From a bacterium (GTDB lineage: Bacteria; Planctomycetota; SZUA-567), in assembly GCA_003245715.1 (NCBI GenBank), contig QKCJ01000018.1, forward strand, positions 1 to 64,000: a DNA stretch of 64,000 bases, in the 5' to 3' direction. Below are positions 30,873 through 39,939 of this stretch, piece after piece. A program made the translations under genes and the position numbers. Within the stretch, counting starts at the first letter, position 1. Every line of letters begins with the position of its first letter. The notes beneath the pieces are model-generated. The model was given only the letters and a program-made list of their open reading frames with translations. It did no database searches and had not been told where the DNA came from.

Positions 30873-31091
30873 TTATGCGGCAAAATTGGCGCTGACACTT
30901 ACTTCCCAGCCAAGCAGGCGGACATAATCAAGCAGTTCAGCCTTGCCGAGGATGGCAATCGCGTCCATATCTTCCTTGAGCGGTCGGTCTTCCATAATAA
31001 TAGAGCGGATAATTTCATCCTCGCTGCCAAAGCAGGGAATGACAAACCATTTTTCGTCCTTCTTCAGGATAATGCTGCTGCTTTCCATCAT
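30873..31091 (-). CDS. Small hypothetical protein
   Basis: A 72-residue soluble acidic protein with no recognised family. GGGGAGAG lies seven bases before the first ATG, so it is a credible gene. Neighbours are rlmE and a methyltransferase on the same strand. Confidence 0.6.
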   Translation of the reverse strand: MMESSSIILKKDEKWFVIPCFGSEDEIIRSIIMEDRPLKEDMDAIAILGKAELLDYVRLLGWEVSVSANFAA

Positions 31092-31235
31092 TTCAACTCT
31101 CCCCGTAAATTCGGATATAAAATTTTATTCAGCCATAAAGCTTAAAACAATTACCAGTTATATCGGCAAAACGGGGGTGAAAAGTTCAATAATTCGGAGT
31201 TGTGTGTGAGTACTGCGATAATGCCGTAAAATAAA

Positions 31236-32162
31236 TCAATACGGCCTGGCGATGAAGGCTTTATAGTCGCACTTAATTAGCCCGCCTTCGATTAGTTGCA
31301 TCTCGACATTTAGCAGGGTCTGGATGATCTCCTGCGCTTTTGGGTCGTCGTCGGGGAAGTTATTTGATATATGACACATCAGTGGCGATAGAATCGTGCC
31401 GCCCAATGGGATTTCCTGCATGATGCGCAGGTGCAGGTTGATCATCTTCTCAAGCTCATGTGAGCAGGCCGCGCGTGATGGGTCTACCCGCATAATGTCA
31501 GCAAGCTCCGGCGGCTCCTGCTCGTTAATTATCTCGCTGCTAATGTTTGATATGCGGTACTTCTCAGGAATCAGCTGCAGGAAGGAATTCACCAGCGCCA
31601 TCTGCTCAGGAATAAACTGCATCCGCTCTGGGCCGATATATTCACGTGCTATAAAAAGACCTGAACGGTCGATCACGCGTTCAATTTCCCGTCCCATATG
31701 AATCGGTTCGCGCAGATGGTTGAGTGAATCGCAGCAGGCGATAACATCAAACGGCCCGCGCGGAAGAGGGTCGGTATTGAGCTCCATCTGCCAGCATTCA
31801 ATCCCGTTTCGACCACTCTCAAGCAGGTTTTCAAGCGCTACTGCATCGTCATCAACAACCAGTACAGATTTGACCCGACCGGTATCAAGCAGCATCCCCG
31901 CAAGTTCGGGATTGCGCGAACCGCCGATAACCAGCGCGTGTAGCGGCCGGTCGGCAAGGCGGCTGCCCCAGCGTTTGATGGCATAGTCATAAAGATTGGC
32001 GTAGCGCTCAGGTTCCTGTCCGCACTCGCGGTCGTGCTGGGCGCGGGCAATTGCCGGAACCTTCTCCCAGTTGAAGGGAAGGCTGCCCCGACCGGCATAA
32101 GAGCTGCCAAGCCCCAGAGCCTGCCTTACATCGCTGAATACTTTTTTTATGGTCGTAGTCAT
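31236..32162 (-). CDS. SAM-dependent methyltransferase (class I)
   Basis: A 308-residue protein with a Rossmann-type methyltransferase core: LHALVIGGSRNPELAG for motif I (about residue 75), VLVVDDDAVALE for the ribose-binding acidic residue, and FDVIACCDSLNHL for motif IV. The C-terminal half is helical. GG-R replaces the usual GCGTG glycine loop. The substrate is unknown; the protein lies upstream of panC in the same direction. Confidence 0.75.
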   Translation of the reverse strand: MTTTIKKVFSDVRQALGLGSSYAGRGSLPFNWEKVPAIARAQHDRECGQEPERYANLYDYAIKRWGSRLADRPLHALVIGGSRNPELAGMLLDTGRVKSVLVVDDDAVALENLLESGRNGIECWQMELNTDPLPRGPFDVIACCDSLNHLREPIHMGREIERVIDRSGLFIAREYIGPERMQFIPEQMALVNSFLQLIPEKYRISNISSEIINEQEPPELADIMRVDPSRAACSHELEKMINLHLRIMQEIPLGGTILSPLMCHISNNFPDDDPKAQEIIQTLLNVEMQLIEGGLIKCDYKAFIARPY

Positions 32163-32222
32163 TTCGTTTTTTTAATTATATCACAAATTCTGCTTTGGTC
32201 TCAGTCGTTGAGCTGAAAAAGG

Positions 32223-33080
32223 TTATTTGCCTGCAGGTGCTGCGAGCATGTTGTCAATCAGCCGCACACCGCCGACCTTGATCGCGCCGGCAAGAAGGAC
32301 AAGGTCGTCAATCTCGGCAACATCCTCAAGCGTCTCGGTTGAAACAATGTCAATATAGTCAATTTCAACGTCACCGGCTTCAATAACCTTCTCGCACATG
32401 GCGTTGATAACTTCAGGGGCGTTGGTCGCGCCGTCCTCAATTAGCGCCTTGCCGTGGGTCAGCGCCCGTGAGAGTGAGAGCGCTTCGTGGCGCATGTTTT
32501 CTGGGATGCGTACATTGCGGCTGCTTAGCGCCAGTCCGTCATCCTCGCGGATAATCGGGCAGATTTCAATCTTTACTGGAAAGTTCAGGTCATGCACCAT
32601 GCGCTGGATGATCAGGGCCTGCTGGGCATCTTTCTGGCCGAAGTAGGCTTTTTCCGGGCGGATGATATTAAAGAGTTTACTCACAACTGTGCAGACGCCG
32701 ATGAAATGTCCCTTGCCGCGGGAGAGCCCGCAGAGGTGGTTGGTGAGTTTGTTGGGCATTACCAGAGTATCGCGCTTGTCTGAGAACATATCCTCAGGTT
32801 CCGGGTTAAAGACGATGTCCGCTCCGGCTTCTTCAGCGAGAGCGAGGTCTGCTTCGATATTTCTCGGGTATTTCTCAAAGTCGTCGTTTTCGTTGAATTG
32901 TGTGGGGTTGACGAAGATACTTACGGCGACGATGTCATTCTCATTTGCCGCGCGGCGGATTAGGGATACGTGGCCTTCGTGGAGGGCGCCCATGGTTGGG
33001 ACAAAGCCGTAACTCTTTGAGCTGCGGATGATTGCCAGTGCTTCTTCACCCATGTCGGCAACTGTTCTGATAACTTTCAC
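32223..33080 (-). CDS. panC: Pantothenate synthetase
   Basis: A 285-residue enzyme joining pantoate and beta-alanine with ATP. Conserved segments are VPTMGALHEGHVSLI (the HIGH-like site), FVNPTQFNENDDFEKYPR, GKGHFIGVCTVV, FGQKDAQQ and DDGLALSSRNV. The start is GTG at 33080 with AGGAGT four bases before it. PanB and panD are not in the window. Confidence 0.97.
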   Translation of the reverse strand: MKVIRTVADMGEEALAIIRSSKSYGFVPTMGALHEGHVSLIRRAANENDIVAVSIFVNPTQFNENDDFEKYPRNIEADLALAEEAGADIVFNPEPEDMFSDKRDTLVMPNKLTNHLCGLSRGKGHFIGVCTVVSKLFNIIRPEKAYFGQKDAQQALIIQRMVHDLNFPVKIEICPIIREDDGLALSSRNVRIPENMRHEALSLSRALTHGKALIEDGATNAPEVINAMCEKVIEAGDVEIDYIDIVSTETLEDVAEIDDLVLLAGAIKVGGVRLIDNMLAAPAGK

Positions 33081-33157
33081 ATTGACTCCTGTGTTGGTGG
33101 TATTTAATGTAAGTCTGCCGGTTATGGCAGGTTATGGAAAATAAACTATTGTTGAGG

Positions 33158-33991
33158 CTATTCTGCACTCTGGATGTGTTCGACCAGTTTTTTGAGGTTG
33201 AGGTTGCCGGAATCTCTGAGAAAACGCGCGAAGGCGGCAGTCTCGCCGATATCAGCAGCACGTTTGAGATCGTCAAGCTTCATGAAATCTCCGGCATTTG
33301 AACGGAGAAAATTCAGGTTGTTCTGGTCTGAGACGGAAATATTGGCCTTACCCGTTCCCGCCATATAGCCGCCATTATCAGCGTTGTGGTCACTCAGCGG
33401 CAAAAGCAGGTTGACCATGCGGATACCGGTGCGGAAATAAATGTCTTTGCTCAGGGTAAGGGTGTAATCTTTGAGAATATTCACGCTGATTGCCGGGAGG
33501 TCACGCTCATAATTGCCTTCTGGTTCCCAGCCTGCGGGTAATTTGATGCCGCGGAGATTCTTCTTCCAGCCGAAAATTATAGAGACCAGCAGACGGTCTG
33601 CCTTGGCAAGGGCGATGACCGCCGGGCTTTTTGGGCGAATTTTGCCGTAAATCAGCAGTTTTCCTGCTGGCGTGAAGGAAACGCCGAGTCGGTCGTCTTC
33701 AGCCATGGCGTTAATGATGTCAATAAGCTCAACCTTGCTGACCTTTACCGGCAGATAAAAACTGCGGTTAATCAGAAAGCGGTTTTTGGCATTGTCGTAG
33801 CTGATTGAGGTGACGCGCTCTATTCCTTTGGTTGCTCCTTCCAGCACAAGTCCTTTAGGTGCAGAGTGATAGCGGCTGATAATGCCGGCTGCCGGGGTGC
33901 TGAGACAGTCCTTCTGGTTGCTGCCGGCAGTCAGGAAAAAGACCGGGAGTATAAAGAACAAAGCATAAAATATGGTTTTGCGTAAAGTCAT
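33158..33991 (-). CDS. Secreted protein, paralog of the protein at 36774-38006
   Basis: A 277-residue exported protein (signal peptide about 1-22). It matches the 410-residue protein at 36774-38006 along its length: SYDNAKNRFLIN with SYDKGTNTFTIN, DDRLGVSFTPAGKLLIYGK with DDRFGVSVKLNNELIVYGK, LPAGWEPEG with LPGGYRPKA, and ETAAFARFLRDSGNLNL with QVAALVRFFRQSGINLD. It lacks that protein's C-terminal extension. I know no family for this pair. It is divergent from the PQQ-propeller gene. Confidence 0.75.
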   Translation of the reverse strand: MTLRKTIFYALFFILPVFFLTAGSNQKDCLSTPAAGIISRYHSAPKGLVLEGATKGIERVTSISYDNAKNRFLINRSFYLPVKVSKVELIDIINAMAEDDRLGVSFTPAGKLLIYGKIRPKSPAVIALAKADRLLVSIIFGWKKNLRGIKLPAGWEPEGNYERDLPAISVNILKDYTLTLSKDIYFRTGIRMVNLLLPLSDHNADNGGYMAGTGKANISVSDQNNLNFLRSNAGDFMKLDDLKRAADIGETAAFARFLRDSGNLNLKKLVEHIQSAE

Positions 33992-34127
33992 ATAAAGGTT
34001 CCTTACCTCAGTTTGCAGATTCCGGAACAGAATTTTGAAAGAAATTTTAAATAACGAGTATATATATAATAGTAAATAAATCCAGCGTATGCAGTAAATT
34101 TTACATTTTTTGCAGCGGATTATTTCC

Positions 34128-34172
34128 TTGATTTTAAAGACGATAACTGAATAATTTATCGGAATTATTCAG
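34128..34172 (+). promoter_or_regulatory. Promoter with overlapping inverted repeat
   Basis: TTGATT (34128-34133) is followed 17-18 bases later by an AT-rich -10. The perfect 10-bp dyad CTGAATAATT/AATTATTCAG (34147-34156 and 34163-34172) covers that -10, as an operator would. It lies between the divergent secreted-protein and PQQ-propeller genes. Confidence 0.45.
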
Positions 34173-34264
34173 CTAAAAAATTACAGCCTTTGAATTTTAT
34201 TTTGCCAGCTGCGTGAGTACTGCCCGGTGACGGGAATGCGGCGGGTTAGGAGAGGATCTTTTTC

Positions 34265-35653
34265 ATGAACAGTAAGTCGTTTGATTTTGCCGGCAAAATA
34301 GTATTGCGGCGGGTTTGTGCATTTCTGCTTTGCTGCATTGTTGCCGGTTTTTCAGCGGTTTCAGCGCAGGAGGTCAAGAGTTCTGATGCCGCGACCTACC
34401 AGCTTAGTAAGGTTACAAGCCTTGGCGGTCTGAGAGTTATCGCTAATGGCGGCGATCTTCTTGCTCCGGATGCGGCGCTCAAGGTTCGTTGGCGTATGCC
34501 AATAAATGGTACAAAAATCAAGCGTATTGTTCTGCCGCCACAGGAAACACGGCTGAAGTATATCCTAATTGAGACTGAAAAACATGACCTTATTGCCATC
34601 AGGCGCGATAATGGTCAGGCTCTGTGGTGGGTCAAGCTCAATAAGGAGATTCTTGGCGACATCTTTATCGGGCAGTATTCAATCCTGTTTGTTTCTGACG
34701 GGCGTATTGTTCGTCTTGAGAGGATGTCGGGTGATATCCTCTGGAATGTTGACCTGCCTTTTGCGCCATCTGCCGGGCCGGTAGCTATTGATGAGGATGA
34801 GAAAACTCTGATGGCTTTTATTCCAGGGCTTGACCGGGTTATCTATGCTCTGGATGTTGAGAGTGTTCTCTGGCCTCCGCGCAACGGTCAGGACGGGCTC
34901 ACCCGGACGGACTTTCAGGTGAAGATGAACAATGTCAGAGTTCTTTGGCGCTTTACTGCGGATGCGATCATAACCAATCAGCTGCTGTTTTATAATGACC
35001 GCGTATATACAGGTTGCTGGACAAATAAAGTCTACGGTATCTCAATTACCGAAGCCTCGACCCGTGGTTCGCCTGATGACGTCTGGGAGTTCAGGACACA
35101 TCGTGGTTCAAGGGCTGCGCCTGTGGGTGACGGGCCTTATATTCTCCAGCCGAGCCTCGATCATACCTTATACTGCCTTGGAACAACCTCTGGTGGTCTG
35201 ACCTGGCGCTACATTGCTGAGGATGCCCTTTATGTTTCGCCCCAGATTATCCGAAACCCCGAGACTGAGGAAATGATAATCCTGCAGAAAGTTGGGCATA
35301 ACGGTAATCTGATTGCCTTGAATCGCCTTGGCGGTAAACCGCGTTGGAAGAGCGAGAAGGGTATTTCTGTTGTCAGCATGATGAATGTTGATAATAAAGA
35401 CCCTAATCTGCGTTTTGTTGTCGCGGTTAATAATGAAGACGGAAGCCTTAGTGGTATTGTGCCGTTTGCCCCTGATAAGCGTAGCACGGAGCAGAAAAAA
35501 GAAGACCGGGAGCTGCAGGCTTTTTCCCTGATACCAGAGGTGTGGCGCGTTGATGCTTCCAATTTGGCGGGGTTTGTGGCCAATACCTTTGATCCGAATA
35601 TTTATGCCTTGAGCAAAGACGGCTCTATGGTTGTGGCGCTTGAGTTGCGGTAA
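34265..35653 (+). CDS. Secreted PQQ-like beta-propeller repeat protein
   Basis: A 462-residue exported protein (signal region about 14-35, ending VSAQ). It has repeated propeller blades with the PQQ/BamB signature: LIAIRRDNGQALWWV, RIVRLERMSGDILWNV, KVYGISI, TLYCLGTTSGGLTWRY and LIALNRLGGKPRWK. Such proteins act as scaffolds (BamB) or dehydrogenases; no quinone-enzyme catalytic residues were noticed, so a scaffold or binding role is more likely. The ribosome site is GGAGAGGATC. Confidence 0.82.
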   Translation: MNSKSFDFAGKIVLRRVCAFLLCCIVAGFSAVSAQEVKSSDAATYQLSKVTSLGGLRVIANGGDLLAPDAALKVRWRMPINGTKIKRIVLPPQETRLKYILIETEKHDLIAIRRDNGQALWWVKLNKEILGDIFIGQYSILFVSDGRIVRLERMSGDILWNVDLPFAPSAGPVAIDEDEKTLMAFIPGLDRVIYALDVESVLWPPRNGQDGLTRTDFQVKMNNVRVLWRFTADAIITNQLLFYNDRVYTGCWTNKVYGISITEASTRGSPDDVWEFRTHRGSRAAPVGDGPYILQPSLDHTLYCLGTTSGGLTWRYIAEDALYVSPQIIRNPETEEMIILQKVGHNGNLIALNRLGGKPRWKSEKGISVVSMMNVDNKDPNLRFVVAVNNEDGSLSGIVPFAPDKRSTEQKKEDRELQAFSLIPEVWRVDASNLAGFVANTFDPNIYALSKDGSMVVALELR

Positions 35654-35700
35654 TAATTTTAGAGCTTGCGAAATTGCCGGAAATGATAATTTAAAAAAAT

Positions 35701-35738
35701 ACCGTCGCTTGCTGCGGCGGTTTTTTTATTTACTTTTT
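35701..35738 (+). terminator. Terminator after the PQQ-propeller gene
   Basis: ACCGTCGC pairs with GCGGCGGT (one G-T pair) around a short loop and is followed by seven T. Confidence 0.85.
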
Positions 35739-35751
35739 AAGGATATGGTTT

Positions 35752-36351
35752 TCAGACTTTAACTTCTTTGGAGCTGAGAGCTTTTTCGACAGTCGCGATA
35801 ACTTTTTCCGCCTGAAAAGGTTTGACTACAAAATGTTTGATACCGAATTCCATACATTTGCGCACACTCTCAACTGTCGAGGCGGCAGTGATGACAATAA
35901 CCGGGGTGTTCGGAAAGACCTTGCGTTCCTTGAGTTGTTCAATTAATCCCCAGCCGTCCATCTCCGGCATCATCAGGTCTGTCGCGATTATGTTATAACT
36001 GTAGCCGCAGGACTTCGCCTTGCGCAGCAGGGCCAGCGCCTCATAACCGTTCTCCGCCTCATCACACTGGAAACCGGCATGATTCATGATCTTGACCAGC
36101 ATCCTGCGGATAATTCTGGCGTCCTCAACGATGAGTGCATGTTTGGCGGTAGGGGCGCTATCGTCTTCGCCGGGTTCTTCCTGATCGTTTTTATCTTTGT
36201 TGTTGGCTGGTTTGTCGTTGCCTTTAGAGGTGTTGGTGTCGCCAGTTCCTGCTCCTGAGCAGGCTTGGGCGTTTTCCGTTGCTTCAAGCTCTGTCGCCTC
36301 ATCACCGACAGAACTGTTTTCTTTGGAAGTTGTTTCGTTTGATTCACTCAT
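35752..36351 (-). CDS. CheY-like receiver protein with acidic N-terminal tail
   Basis: A 199-residue protein. Residues 1-68 are a low-complexity tail rich in Glu, Thr, Asn and Asp. Residues about 70-195 form one receiver domain: LIVEDARI (acidic pocket), phosphorylated D125 in ATDLMMPEMDG, VITAAS and VVKPF. There is no output domain, so it probably acts by protein contact. No kinase is adjacent; CheA and a hybrid kinase lie 12-17 kb away. Confidence 0.88.
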   Translation of the reverse strand: MSESNETTSKENSSVGDEATELEATENAQACSGAGTGDTNTSKGNDKPANNKDKNDQEEPGEDDSAPTAKHALIVEDARIIRRMLVKIMNHAGFQCDEAENGYEALALLRKAKSCGYSYNIIATDLMMPEMDGWGLIEQLKERKVFPNTPVIVITAASTVESVRKCMEFGIKHFVVKPFQAEKVIATVEKALSSKEVKV

Positions 36352-36515
36352 TTTTATATAAGCTCGTGCAATAAAATGAAGTTAGTAACTAATTACACCG
36401 TTATTATATCATAAAAAATACGGTTTCAATTGAAAAAAAAACAGGCGGTAATATTTTCTTGCTGGTAATTGTTGAAATGAGGGGTAAAATGAGTTTTATA
36501 GCATCCTTTCCGTCC

Positions 36516-36610
36516 GGAGGTGGAACAGGCCTGGTGGTATGCACGGTCTTCAAAGCCGTTGTGGGGCAGACAATGTCCCGGGTGGGTTCGATTCCCATGC
36601 ACCTCCGCCA
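36516..36610 (+). tRNA. selC: tRNA-Sec (TCA), selenocysteine
   Basis: A 95-base tRNA with an acceptor stem GGAGGTG/CACCTCC, discriminator G and encoded CCA. The anticodon arm ACGGT/GCCGT encloses CTTCAAA (anticodon TCA, reading UGA). A long variable arm (about 36569-36590) and the T-loop TTCGATT follow. The length, long extra arm and UCA anticodon together identify selenocysteine tRNA. It implies the cell makes selenoproteins through SelA, SelB and SelD, none of which is in the window. A possible promoter is TTGAAA (36472) with TTATAG (36496). Confidence 0.95.
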
Positions 36611-36653
36611 TTTATGTCCCGATATGTCAGATAGTTTCAGCTTTTTTCGGCAG

Positions 36654-36686
36654 GAATCCGCTCAGGTGGCGGATTTCTTGTGTTTT
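36654..36686 (+). terminator. Possible tRNA-Sec terminator
   Basis: AATCCGC (36655-36661) pairs with GCGGATT (36669-36675), followed by a T-rich tail. Confidence 0.6.
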
Positions 36687-36773
36687 ACTCCACAAATTCA
36701 AGAAAACACTGGAAATTATCGGGGATTAGCGTAAAATTCCGGGTAAAGTTGGTTTTCGCCGGAAGGGGATAGA

Positions 36774-38006
36774 ATGCAGCAATTTTTTCTTACTATTATT
36801 ATTTGTCTTATTTTGAGTATCGGTTCGGTTTTTGCCGGTGTTATTTCTGAAGGGGTGGCCACCGGTATCGCGCCTGCCCAGACTCTCAGTTATGACAAGG
36901 GTACAAATACATTTACAATCAACGGCAGTGATAAAATTGTCAATCCTGTAAGTGCGCAGGAGCTATTGGAGACAATTGCCGCGTTGCGTCTTGATGACCG
37001 TTTCGGGGTTTCAGTCAAGCTTAATAACGAGCTGATTGTTTACGGCAAGCTTGGTGAGAAGGATATTGTCGCCAAGAAGATGGAAGACACGGATAACTTT
37101 TTCCGCGGGGTTGTTTTTGCCGAGATGTCGATGCTTAAGGGGTACACTCTTCCCGGCGGCTACCGTCCCAAGGCTGCCCACAAGCGCACCCGCGCCAGTG
37201 TGATCCTCTTTACCCTCGACGGTTTTGAGTACGGCAAGAACGGCAATACCTATACGCCTGCCCGAGTTGACACCAAGGTTATTCTCATCCCTATGGCAAA
37301 GTACACCGCGCCTGATGGCGGTTATCTGCCTGATTATGATGCGCTTGAGAAGGGGCATTATCAGGAGGAAGACAAGGAGAACACCGATCATATCAACCAG
37401 AACAAGCAGGAGTACCTCGCGCTTGAGATAGTGGAAAATTCCATCAAGGTTGGTCAGGTTGCGGCGCTGGTGCGTTTCTTCCGTCAGAGCGGTATAAATC
37501 TTGACGCTCTTTATAACAGTGTTAAAATCGGAGACGGCAAGGTTCTGCAGGGTAACCCGGTTTCGGTTGGCACGGCAACGGTTGAGCCGAAGGTTATGGT
37601 TGAGGATGAAAAAAAGACTGCCGATACCGGCGCGCAGAAAGAGGATTACAGCGCGAAAATTTCTGCTGTGCTGAAGGAAGAGAATGCGGCAAGTCAGCAA
37701 GGCAAGGCGCAGCTGAGTCCGTCTTCGGTTAATGACGGAAGTTACGTCAAGTATCGCGAGGCTTATCTCAAGGCGCTTGGCGGTATTGACTTGAGTGGTC
37801 TGCCGGCTGATTTTGTTGCGGCGTTCAAGGATTACGAGACTGTCTGGGAGAAGACTGTTGAGTGGATGCAGGGGCAGAAGATCGAACGCAGCAAGGAGTC
37901 GGTTGAGGATTTTCAGAGGGCGCACGCTCCATTTCGCAAGGAACTGCGCGATACTTTTGACAAGTGTAAGAATATAGCCGGAAAATACGGCGTTAAGGTA
38001 GACTGA
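36774..38006 (+). CDS. Secreted protein, longer paralog of the protein at 33158-33991
   Basis: A 410-residue exported protein (signal peptide about 1-21, ending VFAG). The N-terminal 265 residues are homologous to the 277-residue protein at 33158-33991. A variable linker (about 265-315) leads to an extra C-terminal domain (about 320-410) that is helical and charged. The ribosome site is GGAAGGGG. A thioredoxin-type lipoprotein gene starts three bases after its stop, so they are co-transcribed and may share an envelope role. No known family was recognised. Confidence 0.78.
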   Translation: MQQFFLTIIICLILSIGSVFAGVISEGVATGIAPAQTLSYDKGTNTFTINGSDKIVNPVSAQELLETIAALRLDDRFGVSVKLNNELIVYGKLGEKDIVAKKMEDTDNFFRGVVFAEMSMLKGYTLPGGYRPKAAHKRTRASVILFTLDGFEYGKNGNTYTPARVDTKVILIPMAKYTAPDGGYLPDYDALEKGHYQEEDKENTDHINQNKQEYLALEIVENSIKVGQVAALVRFFRQSGINLDALYNSVKIGDGKVLQGNPVSVGTATVEPKVMVEDEKKTADTGAQKEDYSAKISAVLKEENAASQQGKAQLSPSSVNDGSYVKYREAYLKALGGIDLSGLPADFVAAFKDYETVWEKTVEWMQGQKIERSKESVEDFQRAHAPFRKELRDTFDKCKNIAGKYGVKVD

Positions 38007-38008
38007 TT

Positions 38009-38434
38009 ATGACTAAATTATTTTTTGCGTTTATTGGTGTGGCGGTACTTTTATTCTTTGCTGGCTGCGAGCCGGTTTCAGGCGGCAAGTACACTCCGGG
38101 CCAGCATAAAAGTTCAGCTGCGAATGCTTCAAACACATTGCAGGCTTCAGATTTTTCTTCAGAGTACCTGACTGGCGCGGCACTGGTTTATTTCTCAAAA
38201 CCGGGCTGTCCTGCCTGTGGCAGACAGGACCCCGAGTACCAGAAGCTGCTTGGTGATATGCCTGCCGGCACAAGGGCCATAAAGGTCTTCCCATATATGG
38301 TTGACCTTGACCGTTATGGCGTTGATGAGCTGCCGACTCTGGTTGTGTACCGTGACGGCAAGCCGGTGAAGCGTTTTGTTGGAGTTACCAGTGCCAGCCG
38401 TCTGCGTTCAGCCCTTGAGAGTGCGGCTAATTAA
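38009..38434 (+). CDS. Thioredoxin-fold lipoprotein
   Basis: A 141-residue protein with a lipoprotein signal (FFAGC, lipidated C20) and a thioredoxin fold whose active site is C67-P-A-C70 (SKPGCPACGRQ). The cis-Pro segment ELPTLVVYRDGK is intact. It probably acts as a disulfide reductase or isomerase at the membrane, perhaps serving the secreted protein encoded just upstream. Confidence 0.87.
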   Translation: MTKLFFAFIGVAVLLFFAGCEPVSGGKYTPGQHKSSAANASNTLQASDFSSEYLTGAALVYFSKPGCPACGRQDPEYQKLLGDMPAGTRAIKVFPYMVDLDRYGVDELPTLVVYRDGKPVKRFVGVTSASRLRSALESAAN

Positions 38435-38535
38435 CAGGTGATGTTTTAACAATACTTTCGGGCCGGGTTTGATCCGGTCTGGCGGTTTCAAATGATGTGT
38501 GTGGCGTTAGAGCATCAGAAGATGAAAGGTTAGAT

Positions 38536-39846
38536 ATGCAGATTGGAGTTTTGGGGGCGGGATATGTTGGGCTGGTTACCGGCACCTGTCTTGCCGAGAT
38601 GGGTAACCATGTGACAATTGCTGATATATCCGAGCATAAAATTGAATGCCTGAGAAAGGGTCGCAGCCCGCACTTTGAGCCGGGACTTGATGAACTGCTG
38701 GTACGGAATATTGAAGACGGTCGGGTTAAATTTTCAACTGACGTCAAAGACGCTGTGGCTGGCAAGACTGCAGTCTTTTTGGCGGTTGGCACTCCGATGA
38801 GTGATGACGGCTCGGCTAATCTGTCCTATATCCGTCAGGCTGCTGCCGATGTTGCAGAGAATATGGACGGCTACCGCGCGATTATCATTAAATCAACCGT
38901 GCCGGTCGGTACCAACGAAGAGCTGAGCGCGGTTGTGAGATCAAAGACCACTCAGGAATTTGATATGATCAGCAACCCTGAATTTCTTAAAGAGGGTGCG
39001 GCGGTCAATGATTTCATGAAGCCTGACCGGGTTGTTGTTGGGGTTCGTTCGGAGCAGGCCGAGACTGTAATGAAGCGGATTTACTCGCCGTTTGTCCGCA
39101 CTGGTCGTCCGATTATGGTGATGAATCCTGAGAGTGCGGAGATGGTTAAGTATGCAAGCAACGCGCTTCTTGCCAGCCGTATTTCCTTCATGAATGAGAT
39201 GGCTAATATCTGTAATGAGGTTGGCGCTGATGTTGAGCTGGTGCGTAAGGGTGTTGGCTCTGACAGCCGCCTTGGCGGGGCGTTTCTCTTTCCGGGGCTT
39301 GGTTATGGCGGTTCATGCTTCCCCAAAGACGTTCGCGCGCTTTCTCATGTTGCAAAACTGAAGAATGTTTCCTGTCCGATCTGCGACGCAATTGACGCGA
39401 CCAATGTCAAGCAACGCACAATCCTTCTGCCGCTGATGGACAAAGAACTTGGTACTGATCTCAAGGGCAAGAAGGTTGCTGTCTGGGGACTTGCTTTCAA
39501 GCCACGGACTGATGATGTGCGCGAAGCTCCGGCGATTTATATGATTAATGAACTTATAGCCCGTGGTGCTGAGATTGCCGTCTTTGACCCGGAAGCGATT
39601 GAGACCTCAAAGGTTGAACTTGGCGATACGGTTGTTTATGCAGAGTCATCATATGAGGCAATTGCTGGTGCGGATGCGCTGCTGATCTGTACTGAGTGGA
39701 ATGAATTCCGCAGCCCTGATTTTGACAAGATCAAAAAACTGCTCAAGCAGCCGCTGATCTTTGACGGGCGTAATCTGTATGACCTTGATATTGTCCGCGA
39801 GGCAGGTATCCGCTACTATTCAATCGGTCGTCCGGCTGTATTGTAA
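38536..39846 (+). CDS. UDP-glucose 6-dehydrogenase
   Basis: A 436-residue NAD-dependent enzyme oxidising UDP-glucose to UDP-glucuronate for surface polysaccharides. The N-terminal NAD site is GVLGAGYVGLVTG, with AVGTP, the central KSTVPVGT, the NPEFLKEG segment, the catalytic Cys in GYGGSCFPKD, and the C-terminal GLAFKPRTDDVREAP. The start at 38536 follows GAAAGG; an in-frame ATG at 38497 adds 13 residues before the Rossmann strand and is unlikely. A UDP-N-acetyl-mannosamine dehydrogenase is less likely. Confidence 0.93.
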   Translation: MQIGVLGAGYVGLVTGTCLAEMGNHVTIADISEHKIECLRKGRSPHFEPGLDELLVRNIEDGRVKFSTDVKDAVAGKTAVFLAVGTPMSDDGSANLSYIRQAAADVAENMDGYRAIIIKSTVPVGTNEELSAVVRSKTTQEFDMISNPEFLKEGAAVNDFMKPDRVVVGVRSEQAETVMKRIYSPFVRTGRPIMVMNPESAEMVKYASNALLASRISFMNEMANICNEVGADVELVRKGVGSDSRLGGAFLFPGLGYGGSCFPKDVRALSHVAKLKNVSCPICDAIDATNVKQRTILLPLMDKELGTDLKGKKVAVWGLAFKPRTDDVREAPAIYMINELIARGAEIAVFDPEAIETSKVELGDTVVYAESSYEAIAGADALLICTEWNEFRSPDFDKIKKLLKQPLIFDGRNLYDLDIVREAGIRYYSIGRPAVL

Positions 39847-39877
39847 CCAGCGTCTGCGGTATTTCCTGAATTAAAAT

Positions 39878-39915
39878 AAAAACCTGAAATTACATTCCGT
39901 AGTTTCAGGTTTTTT
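39878..39915. terminator. Bidirectional terminator
   Basis: AAAACCTGAAA pairs with TTTCAGGTTTT between convergent ugd-type and DUF3467 genes. Confidence 0.88.
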
Positions 39916-39939
39916 ATTGGCTGACTGTTTTTGTTGTGC

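Noticed and set aside
36404-36611. Minus-strand frames across the tRNA-Sec gene
   Set aside because: They are read-through of the antisense of a tRNA, a common source of false proteins.
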